The translations under genes were made by a program, and so were the position numbers. Shown here piece by piece: positions 9,647-18,068 of a stretch of 35,359 nt of DNA; within the stretch, counting starts at the first letter, position 1, and the number at the start of each line of letters is the position of its first letter. Source of the DNA: CBEUVQ01 sp965546615 (lineage in GTDB: Bacteria; Bacillota; Desulfotomaculia; Desulfotomaculales; Desulfohalotomaculaceae); the NCBI GenBank assembly GCA_965546615.1, contig CBEUVQ010000026.1, forward strand, positions 1 through 35,359, read 5' to 3'. Under the pieces are notes generated by a model, which saw nothing but the letters and a program-made list of their open reading frames with translations, searched no databases and was not told the origin of the DNA.

Positions 9647-11191
9647 TTAAACTAATTTTTTCGCTTTCAGTTTGCCGCCCCGGTCAGTATAGGTGGTATG
9701 CAGCAGCTCGTGAGCCAAGTGACTGACGGGAGCTTCCAAAAAGTCTTCGTAAATCTTCAGTATTTCCGGGTTTTCATGGCTTAGGCGCAGTTTAAGTTTG
9801 GCATCACCTTTGTAAATGCTGTCGATACGGGCCTGACGCACTTTATCAGAAGGCGGTACTGCGGTACGCGGTGTTCCGCCGCCGGAAATGCAGCCGCCGG
9901 GGCAGCACATAATTTCAATAAAGTGGTAAGGTGATTTACCTTTGCGCACTGCTTCCATCAGCACGCGGGCGTTTTCCAAGCCGTGGCAAACCGCAATTTT
10001 TAAATCTCCCACACCGGGAATGGGCAGCGTGGCTTCTTTAATGCCTTCCAAGCCCCGCACCGGAGTGAGGTTGAGCAGACCTTCCGGAACGTCCTGCTTG
10101 GTAAGTGCGAAGTAAGCGGTACGCACCGCCGCTTCCATAACACCGCCGGTGGCACCGAAGATTAAGCCGGCACCGCTTCCGTCAAACTGATCGTATTTTT
10201 CTTCCGGCAGAGACGGCAGATCAATACCTTTGGCTTTAATCATGCGGGCCAATTCTCTTACGGTAAGCACAACATCCACGTCGCGCATGTCGCTTACGCC
10301 GTTGTACTGGCCGGCAGAGTTAAATTCCGGACGCTGGCACTCAAACTTCTTGGCGGTACACGGCATGATGGCAACGGATAAAATTTTCTTCGGATCGATT
10401 TTCTTCTGCTTGGCAAAGTAAGTTTTAATTACCGCGCCGAACATCTGCATCGGCGATTTGGCAGAAGATAAGTGCGGAATTAAATCAGGATAATAGTATT
10501 CACAGAATTTCACCCAACCGGGGCTGCAGGAAGTAAACTGCGGCAGCGGAGCATCGCTTTTGCCGGTTATCCGGTGAATTAACTCGGTACCTTCTTCCAT
10601 AATGGTTAAGTCAGCTGTGAAATTTGTATCAAATACATAATCAAAGCCTAATGCTTTTAAAGCCGCAACCTGCTGACCTTCGGCAAAGGTTCCGGGAGCC
10701 ATGCCGAATTCTTCACCGATGTTTACCCGGGTGGCGGGAGCGGTCTGCACCACTACAACCGTTTCGGGATCATTTATCGCATCTAAAACTTTTTGAGAAT
10801 CGTCGCGCTCAACAATAGCACCGGTGGGACACCACAGCGTACACTGACCGCAGTTGACGCAGATGGTTTCATCAATTACCGGCAGCTCGTAATAACCGAA
10901 CACCGTCTGTACTTTTTCGCAAACTTCCAAACACTGGCCGCATAAAATACATTTTTCATCATCGCGGACAATTGACGGGTTGTCCGGGTCAATCGGCACC
11001 CGTCCGCGCACTTGGACAGGATACTTGCTGGCAGCAACCTGATACTGCTGCGGCACCCAGCCTGTACCGCCCAACGGCTCTGTAGAACAGCCTGCCAGCG
11101 TGGCGGTGGCTCCAACCAAACCCATGCTGCCAAAAAGCTTCAAAAAGCCACGTCTGGTAATTTCTTTCTGCCGTGCCTTTTGGTTTTCCAT
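9647..11191 (-). CDS. hydA: Tat-exported [FeFe] hydrogenase catalytic subunit, putative lipoprotein
   Basis: This 514-aa [FeFe] hydrogenase reversibly oxidises H2. Residues 12-17 (TRRGFL) form a Tat motif, and the hydrophobic stretch ends in LAGC (Cys35), a lipobox, so the mature protein may be lipid-anchored outside the cell. Two [4Fe-4S] clusters follow (Cys81, 84, 87, 91 and Cys111, 114, 117, 121). The three H-cluster motifs are present: TSCSPGW (Cys222), MPCTAKKFEC (Cys278), and EIMCCPGGCISGGG (Cys430, Cys434). The L3 motif has an extra Cys429 where many homologues have Ala. ATG at 11191 has GGAGG seven bases upstream. HydE, HydF and HydG maturases are not in the window. Its partners are FdhB-like and NrfD proteins rather than NADH-linked subunits. 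Confidence 0.95.
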   Translation of the reverse strand: MENQKARQKEITRRGFLKLFGSMGLVGATATLAGCSTEPLGGTGWVPQQYQVAASKYPVQVRGRVPIDPDNPSIVRDDEKCILCGQCLEVCEKVQTVFGYYELPVIDETICVNCGQCTLWCPTGAIVERDDSQKVLDAINDPETVVVVQTAPATRVNIGEEFGMAPGTFAEGQQVAALKALGFDYVFDTNFTADLTIMEEGTELIHRITGKSDAPLPQFTSCSPGWVKFCEYYYPDLIPHLSSAKSPMQMFGAVIKTYFAKQKKIDPKKILSVAIMPCTAKKFECQRPEFNSAGQYNGVSDMRDVDVVLTVRELARMIKAKGIDLPSLPEEKYDQFDGSGAGLIFGATGGVMEAAVRTAYFALTKQDVPEGLLNLTPVRGLEGIKEATLPIPGVGDLKIAVCHGLENARVLMEAVRKGKSPYHFIEIMCCPGGCISGGGTPRTAVPPSDKVRQARIDSIYKGDAKLKLRLSHENPEILKIYEDFLEAPVSHLAHELLHTTYTDRGGKLKAKKLV

Positions 11192-11491
11192 ATGCTTTCC
11201 TCCCCCATGTTTGTATTAGTGTTCACTATCACTAAAAAACACTAACCGCATGCAAAAACTTATTAATTGTTTCAAAATTTTGGGCAGTGCCCTTTGCCGG
11301 TAAATTGTGGTGCGCCTCTGTTGTTTTTAAGATGTATAAAGTTAAAGTCATGGTTTTTCACCCCACATTTACCGTGATTATCTTGCCGCTTAACATTATG
11401 TGCCGTGCTTAAGCAGTTTGCTAATACTTATAAATAATACCGCTGATTAATCAATTAAATACAAACCGCTTCTGCAGCACATACTGCTGCG
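11192..11491 (-). promoter_or_regulatory. Hydrogenase operon upstream region with an inverted repeat
   Basis: This 300-base non-coding stretch separates tatA from hydA. Starting 24 bases before the hydA start, TTAGTGTT (11216-11223) and AACACTAA (11238-11245) form an 8-bp inverted repeat with a 14-base spacer. The position fits an operator or a leader hairpin. It does not match the Rex or Fnr consensus by eye. The rest is AT-rich, and no promoter pair was assigned. Confidence 0.4.
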
Positions 11492-11523
11492 AAAAAGTAC
11501 CATTGACCGGCAGCGGGCAATGG
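11492..11523 (-). terminator. Intrinsic terminator of tatA
   Basis: On the minus strand CCATTG pairs with CAATGG, with further pairs inside (CCG with CGG), and TACTTTTTC follows. It starts 8 bases after the tatA stop codon, so tatA is probably its own transcript. Confidence 0.7.
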
Positions 11524-11530
11524 CAGATGG

Positions 11531-11743
11531 TCACTTACTTTGAGCATCTTTTTCAGTGGGTTTTGCTTCAGCTTTGTTTGCTTCGGCTTTATCTTCTTCT
11601 TCTTTGGTGGCACTTTTAAATTCCCTGATAGATTTACCGATTGCTTTGCCCACATCTGGTAGTTTACCGGGGCCAAATATTATAAGTACAACAATCAGAA
11701 TTAAAATCAAGTGCGTTGGCTGCAGAAAACCTGATCCAAACAT
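11531..11743 (-). CDS. tatA: Twin-arginine translocase pore subunit TatA
   Basis: TatA oligomerises to form the transient export path of the Tat system. The 70-aa product has the typical plan: a short N-terminus, one hydrophobic helix (THLILILIVVLIIFGPGKLP), the conserved FGPGKLPDVGKAIG hinge and amphipathic helix, and a Lys/Glu-rich tail. A GGGGGTGA ribosome binding site lies nine bases before the ATG. It is monocistronic, with a terminator right after it, and sits between the hydrogenase and formate dehydrogenase 2 modules, whose catalytic subunits all need Tat export. TatC is encoded at 549-1316. Confidence 0.95.
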   Translation of the reverse strand: MFGSGFLQPTHLILILIVVLIIFGPGKLPDVGKAIGKSIREFKSATKEEEDKAEANKAEAKPTEKDAQSK

Positions 11744-12130
11744 TTTGCAAAGTCACCCCCTTTGTTTACAATACCGAGCACCTCGGTAAACCACATAAAT
11801 TAACCGGAATTATTAATTATTGCTGTAAAACCTCCTGTTCTAACGGGTTATTTTAAAATTATTGCTTTTTAAACTCAATTATAAAATTCTACTTTATTGA
11901 CGAAAAATCCTTCCGCATAAATACAGATTTTTATAAAATTCTGTAAATGATTTCACAAATCTGTATTCTTTTATTATTCGGTGTATTTTACCTTATTTAC
12001 TGCTGTAAGGCTGAAGACACTGCTGCTGTGCTTAGTTTTTGCCGCCGGCTGCAATTTTATTTATATTTTCTGCGGCAGGTAATTATTCCGACGGCGGCAG
12101 ACCGGCAAAAAGGCAGTTGAGCAATCGGAA
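11744..12130 (-). other. Long tatA leader without a recognised gene
   Basis: About 390 bases between the riboswitch-like element and tatA contain no convincing coding frame. Two inverted repeats are visible: ATACAGATTT (11921-11930) with AAATCTGTAT (11957-11966), a perfect 10-bp pair with an AT-rich loop, and a small hairpin ACCGAG-CAC-CTCGGT at 11773-11787 just ahead of the tatA ribosome binding site. Their role is unknown. Confidence 0.4.
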
Positions 12131-12274
12131 ACAAAGAACCGCACACCGTGCGGTTTTTAGGAACGACAAATAAACCGCCTTCCTTTCCACACGGGAGGCT
12201 AACCGGTTTCCCGGTTAACCCTGTCGGCTGCAGAAACCGTAATCTGATATCTTAGGTTTAAGAGCTCGGAGGGC
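12131..12274 (-). ncRNA. Riboswitch-like RNA, candidate Moco/Tuco (molybdenum/tungsten cofactor) type, with terminator
   Basis: On the minus strand a compact fold spans 12274-12175. GCCCUCC (12274-12268) can pair with GGAAGGC (12183-12177) to close it, with one mismatch. Inside are a perfect 10-bp hairpin capped by a GAAA tetraloop (12220-12197) and a second helix whose strands CCUAAG (12256-12251) and UACGG differ by one base from the 11-nt GAAA-tetraloop receptor (CCUAAG/UAUGG). A GCCUCCC run follows the GAAA hairpin. These features recall the Moco RNA motif, known upstream of molybdopterin-related genes; the assignment is from memory of that architecture. Downstream, AACCGCAC-GGT-GTGCGGTT followed by CTTTGTTT (12155-12130) could be the terminator of its expression platform. 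The next gene is tatA, about 390 bases on. Confidence 0.5.
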
Positions 12275-12431
12275 TTTTGTACAATTGTATCAACTTTAAT
12301 ATATTTTCTTTATTATCTAAATATTCTATAAACACCGCCGAACTCCTTCATTATCATAAAATTTTTAGCGGCAGAGCGCCCTGCTTTTAAAACGGCACAA
12401 AATAACTAATTCTTATACGGTTCGACATGAG

Positions 12432-12464
12432 CAAAAAAAATAATGCCGGGTAGACCCCGGCATT
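12432..12464 (-). terminator. Intrinsic terminator of the formate dehydrogenase 2 operon
   Basis: On the minus strand AATGCCGGG and CCCGGCATT form a perfect 9-bp stem with a GTCTA loop, followed by A and eight T residues. It lies 115 bases after the nrfD2 stop codon. The segment between (12500-12530) is an AT-rich near-palindrome of ATTAATATTAAATATTAAT type. Confidence 0.9.
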
Positions 12465-12578
12465 AAAATGTAATAAAAGTTTCAGCACTGTAATTTTACC
12501 ATATTAATATTAAATATTAATATTAAATCACCGTTAAATTTACTGGTTTTATTTACCTGTTTTTTTATATTTTTGCGT

Positions 12579-13706
12579 TTATGCATGTTCCTGGTGCTGA
12601 TGACCGAGAATGTTGAAGTTTTCGGCAATAAAGCAGTATACCAGCACACCGCCGGCCACCAAACCGGCGCTTACCGCCAGCTCTATCCAGTGCGGAAAGT
12701 AGCCCGGGCCGTAGTAGTTAACCATGCCGGTAATAACTACGTTTAAGCGGTTCATCACCAGGCCGATTGAAGTGAGCGCACCGTAGGTGACAAGGCCTTT
12801 TCTGGTTTTGCCCCACCGGCCGAAAACGATAATCAGCGGAATGATGACGCCAATCAGCATTTCAATGATAAACATCGTTGATTCCAAACCGCCGGCAAAG
12901 ACGTATTTAATCGCCCCGCGGTTGATTAAATCGATGATTTTTGCCCCCAGGTAGATCACCATAATTGAAGCGCCGATGCGCGCCAAGCCGCGCAGCACTT
13001 TTAAGTCTACCTGATGGTTAAAGGCACGGCCGGCAAGCGTTGTTTCCACCATAATCATTGCCGGACCGACAAAGAATGACGACATGAAGAAAAAGAGCGG
13101 CAAAAGCGGCGACCACCACAGCGGGTGCAGTTTGCCTACTTCAATTAAGTACAGGCCGCCCAGCGAAGATTGGTGCATTGTCGGCAGCAGCACACCGACA
13201 ATCAGCAGCACCGGCATAATTTTTTGGAAGAATTTATGCCACCGCGTGGCCACCCGCTCGGTAAGGATTTCGCCAAATTCCAGCACCTGTACCGTGGTGT
13301 AGATAGATACGCACCAAAAAACTTCAAACAGTACCGAGTGATAACCCCACGATACAAACGGCCGCCAAAAGTTAAACCACTGGCCGATATCCAAAAACAA
13401 ACCCGCCATTACCAAAAGATAACCGAGCAGTGAGGTAAGCATCGCACTGCGGGCGATAGCGTTAAACTGTTCGCGGTGCATAATATGCACAATCAGCGCG
13501 GTGCCGTAACCGCCCCCGGCCAGCGCCACACCGGTAAGCACGTCAAAGCCGATCCACAGTCCCCACGGCCACTGGTCATTCAGGTTGGTGGTAGGGCCTA
13601 AGCCCACCACCAAACGATATACCGCCAAAACAGCAGCCAATGCCGCCATAATGGCTAACAGTACCCGTATCGGAGTTATGCGAAAACTCCATTTTTCTGC
13701 CGACAT
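12579..13706 (-). CDS. NrfD/PsrC-family membrane subunit of formate dehydrogenase 2
   Basis: This 375-aa multi-span protein is the third NrfD paralogue of the window. It shares long blocks with the other two (GLGPTTNLND, PWGLWIGFDVLTGVALAGGG, QWFNFWRPFVSWGYHSVLFE) and, like them, ends in a short His/Glu tail. It begins MSAEKWSFRITP from an ATG at 13706 with GGGAGG eight bases upstream. It is last in fdhA2-fdhB2-nrfD2. Unlike module 1, no fdhE or tat gene follows. By family it should pass electrons between the exported dehydrogenase and menaquinone. Confidence 0.92.
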   Translation of the reverse strand: MSAEKWSFRITPIRVLLAIMAALAAVLAVYRLVVGLGPTTNLNDQWPWGLWIGFDVLTGVALAGGGYGTALIVHIMHREQFNAIARSAMLTSLLGYLLVMAGLFLDIGQWFNFWRPFVSWGYHSVLFEVFWCVSIYTTVQVLEFGEILTERVATRWHKFFQKIMPVLLIVGVLLPTMHQSSLGGLYLIEVGKLHPLWWSPLLPLFFFMSSFFVGPAMIMVETTLAGRAFNHQVDLKVLRGLARIGASIMVIYLGAKIIDLINRGAIKYVFAGGLESTMFIIEMLIGVIIPLIIVFGRWGKTRKGLVTYGALTSIGLVMNRLNVVITGMVNYYGPGYFPHWIELAVSAGLVAGGVLVYCFIAENFNILGHQHQEHA

Positions 13707-13762
13707 AATAAAACCTCCCTGTCCGCTGCTTGTCAGCAGGCAGCGGTTTCGACAAATCGTTA

Positions 13763-14575
13763 TTATGCGTTTATTCCTTTATTTTTTTCATGTTCACCGG
13801 CTATTTCGCTGCGCCGTTTGGTGTAGCGGTACATCAGCGTTAAAAGTCCGCCCCACGCGGCAATAATCACCGGTGTGTACTTCAAATAATCATGGCTGTA
13901 CTGAGGCAGCGGCCGCTCAGTTACGTCGGTGCGGAAGCCCAGCTGCTCAAAAGGCACGTCGGAGATATACAGCCAGTTGGTGCCGCCCGCTTCTTTTTCA
14001 CCGTAGATATGCTTGATATATTTCGGGTCGGCGTTGATGCGCCGGCGCGCTTCCTGCAGCAGTTCTTCCCGCTCGCCGAAGAGCATGGTGTCGTTGGGAC
14101 AGGTATCGACACACGCCGGCTGCTTGCCGCCGCCTACGCGGTCGTACTGCCCTTCGGGGTCGAAGCAGAACTGGCATTTAGATACCAGCGGAAAAACTTC
14201 CTCCCACTCGTATTTGGGAATATCGAACGGGCAGGCAATCATGCAGTAGCGGCAGCCGACGCACAGGTGCTTATAATACACCACCGGACCCTGTTCGGTT
14301 TTCTGCAGCGCTTTGGCAAAGCAGGCGGAAGCACAGGCCGGTTCTAAGCAGTGCAGGCACTGCCGTTTGGCAAAGCGCACCATTTCTTGGTTGTTTTTTT
14401 CTACAAACCGGTGCAGCACAGTGGTGTAAGTGTTGCCGTTGGTTTCTGCCGGAAAGGTTAACGTGTTGTCGAATTCCGGTATTTCGCCGGGCAGGTCGTT
14501 CCACTGTTTGCAGGAGGTTTGGCAGGCTTTACAGCCGGTACATCTGGTAATGTCAACCAATACAGCTTTACTCAA
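13763..14575 (-). CDS. fdhB: Four-cluster iron-sulfur subunit of formate dehydrogenase 2
   Basis: This is the 270-aa counterpart of the protein at 3380-4186. It has the same Cys layout (CTGCKACQTSC at residues 12-22, CLHCLEPAC, CVGCRYCMIAC, CQFC with CVDTCP) for four [4Fe-4S] clusters. A C-terminal anchor (YTPVIIAAWGGLLTLMYRY) is followed by KRR. It has no signal peptide of its own. It uses a TTG start eight bases after GGGGG, as fdhB1 does, and lies 13 bases after fdhA2. It would carry electrons from the formate site to the NrfD membrane subunit. Confidence 0.92.
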   Translation of the reverse strand: MSKAVLVDITRCTGCKACQTSCKQWNDLPGEIPEFDNTLTFPAETNGNTYTTVLHRFVEKNNQEMVRFAKRQCLHCLEPACASACFAKALQKTEQGPVVYYKHLCVGCRYCMIACPFDIPKYEWEEVFPLVSKCQFCFDPEGQYDRVGGGKQPACVDTCPNDTMLFGEREELLQEARRRINADPKYIKHIYGEKEAGGTNWLYISDVPFEQLGFRTDVTERPLPQYSHDYLKYTPVIIAAWGGLLTLMYRYTKRRSEIAGEHEKNKGINA

Positions 14576-14588
14576 TGTTCACACCCCC

Positions 14589-17500
14589 TTACGCCTTTTT
14601 GATGTTGCACAAGAATGCTTTATATTCCGGTATGTTGGTGTTGGCGTCGCCCACCGCCGGCACTAAGTTATTGGCGGTAGCGCCGCTTACCAAGCCTTGA
14701 TAGCCAAAGCACCACGGCATACCGACAATTTCCACCTTTTTGCCGTCGATGTTCAGCGGCTTCACCACCGGCGATACCGATGCTTTGCACTTAATCTTTG
14801 CGCGCACCGTTTCCACCCACACATCGTCGCCCGGTTTAATGCCCCGCTCTTTTGCCAGTTCCTCCGAAACAGACACGTACATGTACGGGCCGATTTCTGA
14901 CAGTGTGGGGCAGTTGCGGGTAACGGCACCGCTTTGATAATGCTCAATGGAGCGGTGAGTGGTGGCAACAATGGGATAGTCGCTGTCGCCCACTGCGGCA
15001 AGTTTTGCCCAATCGCCGCTTCCCGGGAATACATTGACGCAGGGATTGTTCTGCTGTTTGGAAATTTGGTTGCGCACCGGACTTTCCATCGGCTCGTAAT
15101 GTTCCGGGAACGGACCGTCCACCAAACCGTTGGCAAACAGGCGGCCGCTGCCTTCCGGGTTCATAATAAACGCTGCCTCTCCGGACTGCTGCGGCGGCAG
15201 TTTGGCGTTAAAGTCGGCAACATCATGCGCCAGCCAGCCCGCTCCGTTCCACTTAAACAGCGCCCGGGTTTCATCCCACGGTTTGCCGGAGATGTCGGCG
15301 GAGCAGCGGTTGTACAGCACGCGGCGGTTGAGCGGCCAAGCGTAGGCGTACTTCAAAAACGCCCCCATGCCGCTGTCTTGGTTTAAACGGCGCTTGCAGT
15401 TCGGCACACCCAGTTCGGCGTCAACAGCCATGTAGCCGGCGTAAATCCACATGCCGCAGGCGGTGCTGCCGTCGTCTTTCAGTTCGGCAAAGCTGTCCAG
15501 CGGACTGCTGCTGCCTACCCGGTAGCCGTTGATTTCCACCGCAATTTTTTCAATATCCGGCTCGTGATGACCGGGAATGTCGTAATCCCAGTTCATGTTC
15601 AGTATCGGATCGGGGAACACCCCGCCTTTTTCATACTCACTGCGGATTGCTTTAAACATTTCGTTGGCAATCCACAAATCGCTCTTTGCTTCACCGGGCG
15701 GGTTTACCGCCTGATAGCGCCACTGAATCCAGCGGCCGCTGTTGGTTACCGTGCCTTCTTTTTCGTAAGAAAACGCGGCGGGCAGCAAAAAGCACTCTGT
15801 TTGAATTTCTTCCGGTTTGGCTTCCGGTGCATGCCAAAAAGCGGCGGTTTCCGTTTCAAACAAGTCCACCGTAACCATCCACTTCAGCTTCTCCATCGCT
15901 TTGCGCCCAAAAGCGGCGGCGGGGCCGCCCACTACCGGGTTCTGCCCGAAAACGATAAACCCTTCCACATTTCCTTTCTCCATCTCTTGGAAGATGCCCA
16001 TGTGGGTGCGGTTTTTGCCGTCTACCTTCGGCAGCCAGTCAAAGCAGAAATCGTTTTCGGCGGTGGCGTGGTCGCCGTAGAAAGCCTTCAGCAGGCTGAT
16101 TAAAAACTTCGGCTTGTTGCTCCAGTAACCGCCGGCCGGAGTTTCTTTTTCAATGTAGTCGCTTAAATTTTTATGCTTGGTGGCGTTGGGCACACCGAGG
16201 TAGCCCGGCAGCTGGTGGCTGAGCATCGCCAAGTCGGTGGAACCCTGTACGTTGGATTCACCGCGCTGTGCGTTTACGCCGCCGCCCGCCATACCGATGT
16301 TGCCCAAAAGAAGCTGCAGCATGGCAATGGCGCGCACGTTCTGCGTGCCGTAGGTGTGCTGTGTAATGCCCATCGCATAAATGATGTTGCCCGCTTTGTT
16401 CGGCACACCGGTGGCGGCAAAGGTTTCGCACACTTTGCGGTACACGTCTTCCGGCACGCCGGTAATGCTGCACACCGTTTTAATGTCGTAGCGGCTGACA
16501 TGCTTTTTCAACAGCTGAAATACGCAGTTCGGGTCGGACAGTGTTGTGTCTTTTTTAATGGTCTCTCCGTCCTGCATATACTGCCAGGTGGCTTTATCGT
16601 AAGTGAATTTGCCGTCTTTTTCCGCCGCCCCGCTGAACAAACCTTCTTGAAAACCAAACTGCGGGTTAACTAAATAGCTGGCGTTGGTGTAGTTGACGAC
16701 ATAATCTTTGTGATACAGGTTGTTCTGCAGCACGTAGTTAATCATGCCCAGCAAAAACGGCAGGTCGGTGCCGGGACGATGACGGGCAAAGATATCGGCG
16801 TAAACGGTGGATTTAGTTAAGCGGGGGTCGACAACAATCAGCTTCGCCCCTCTTTCCCGCTTCGCCTTGGCAATCCAGCGCATCGCCATCGGGTGATTTT
16901 CCGCCGTATTGGAACCGATCATCAAAAAGACATCGGTATTTTTGTAATCAACAAAGTGATTGGTCATTGCACCGCGTCCGAAAGAGTTGGCCAGACCGGC
17001 CACTGTGGACGAGTGTCAGAGGCGGGCATGGTGTTCGATGTTGATAATGCCCAGCGCGCGAAACATTTTGTGCAGCAGATAGTTTTCTTCGTTGTCCAGC
17101 GAAGCACTGCCCAGTGTGTTGATGGCAGTGGTGCGGTTGACAACAACACCGTTTTTATCCACGCGCTCAAAAGTTTTGTCGCGGGTTTCTTTCACCCGCT
17201 GAGCAATTCTTTTCAGCACCCATTCCCAGCTTTTTTCTTCCCAGTTGAGCGCACCGGGAGCGCGGTAAAGCGGCTTGGTAACACGCCGGGGGTTGATTTT
17301 TCTGCCCTTCTGCTTTCTTTCAACAATGTTGTAGACATCGATGATGCCGTTTCCTTTAGGGCACAGGGTGCCTTCGTTGATGGGGTGATCGGGATCACCT
17401 TCGGCATAAACAACGCGGCTGCCGTCTGAATAGAGCAGAATACCGCAGCCGCAGCCGCAGTAGGCACAAACGGTAAAGGTTTCTTTCATTTTGGTCAGCT

Positions 17501-17624
17501 TGGTGGCTAAATTTCCGCTGACCGCGGCAGGCGCTGCCGCCGCACTGCCGGCTGAAAACAGCGTTAAGCCGGCGGTACCCAGACCGATATTTCGTAAAAA
17601 GTCACGCCTGGTTAAGTTTTTCAT
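14589..17624 (-). CDS. fdhA: Selenocysteine-containing formate dehydrogenase 2, catalytic subunit
   Basis: This second exported Mo/W formate dehydrogenase has 1011 residues, the same length as copy 1. An in-frame UGA at 17018-17016 encodes Sec203 in the context RL-U-HSSTVAGLANSFGRGAMTN. Residues 5-12 (TRRDFLRN) form a Tat motif followed by a hydrophobic, Ala-rich stretch. Cys53, Cys56, Cys60 and Cys88 are the [4Fe-4S] ligands. Motifs typical of molybdopterin subunits (for example GGGVNAQRGESNVQGSTD) are shared with copy 1. The ATG has AGGAGG ten bases upstream. It starts the fdhA2-fdhB2-nrfD2 operon. Two such complete enzymes suggest different metal preference, affinity or direction, which sequence reading alone cannot decide. 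Confidence 0.95.
16988..17018 (-). promoter_or_regulatory. Selenocysteine UGA codon and bacterial SECIS element in fdhA2
   Basis: UGA at 17018-17016 is followed after 13 bases by TGGCC (17002-16998), loop GGTCT (16997-16993) and GGCCA (16992-16988). Stem, loop and distance are the same as in fdhA1, while bases before the stem differ, which argues that the hairpin itself is under selection. Confidence 0.9.
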
Positions 17625-17644
17625 TGCTGTCTTTCCTCCTTACC

Positions 17645-17665
17645 CCGCCGATGTTTCTTCGGCGG
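17645..17665 (-). promoter_or_regulatory. Hairpin directly upstream of the fdhA2 ribosome binding site
   Basis: On the minus strand CCGCCGA (17665-17659) pairs with TCGGCGG (17651-17645) across a seven-base loop, a few bases before the AGGAGG of fdhA2. It could modulate translation or shield the 5' end. No known regulator or ligand is recognised. Confidence 0.4.
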
Positions 17666-17900
17666 CATCAGATTGTGCTTTATTTGTTTCTGCGGCAGAC
17701 ACACCGGCGCGCATAAAATACGGCCGATCAAAAGCGGCAGGCGGACACAAAGGTCCGCCCGCATATTGACCGTGCAATGCCGCATTTCGCCGGTGCCCGC
17801 TTTTTAACTGACGCAGTTTCTCTCGTTGATCGTTTTTTCATGGCGTACTTTCTTTGCTGCATTGATTTGCAAAATATTATTTTTTTCGACAAAAAATTTG
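17666..17900. other. Intergenic region upstream of fdhA2 with a GC-rich palindrome
   Basis: No gene is seen here. A palindrome GGCGGAC (17740-17746) / GTCCGCC (17753-17759) with flanking GC-rich sequence resembles the short dispersed palindromes of the 29.7-35.2 kb region. The promoter of the fdhA2 operon must lie here or just upstream; no -35/-10 pair was assigned. Confidence 0.4.
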
Positions 17901-17927
17901 TAAAAAAGAACCCCCTGTGCCAAGGGG
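17901..17927 (-). terminator. Possible second terminator after the ACT/PaaK operon
   Basis: On the minus strand CCCCT and AGGGG pair across a six-base loop and are followed by GTTCTTTTTT. It lies about 90 bases beyond a stronger hairpin at 18021-18050 and may be a backup. Confidence 0.55.
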
Positions 17928-18020
17928 AGAGAGTAATAACTTAAATATTACATATAGATTTTAGCACTTATATACAAGCTTGTCATTAATTAATTCAACA
18001 ATAAAACTTGCAAATTTATG

Positions 18021-18050
18021 AAAAAATGGCGGATAATCACATTATCCGCC
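18021..18050 (-). terminator. Intrinsic terminator of the PaaK/ACT operon
   Basis: A perfect 10-bp stem, GGCGGATAAT and ATTATCCGCC with a three-base loop, is followed on the minus strand by ATTTTTTC. It starts about 20 bases after the ACT-protein stop codon. Confidence 0.88.
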
Positions 18051-18068
18051 AAATATTTGCTGATTTTC

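Noticed and set aside
12131..12274. Cobalamin riboswitch or tRNA-Sec gene in the structured RNA upstream of tatA
   Set aside because: The cobalamin box and its conserved core were not found, and there is no acceptor stem with an anticodon arm as needed for a tRNA. The GAAA tetraloop plus receptor fits the Moco-type layout better.
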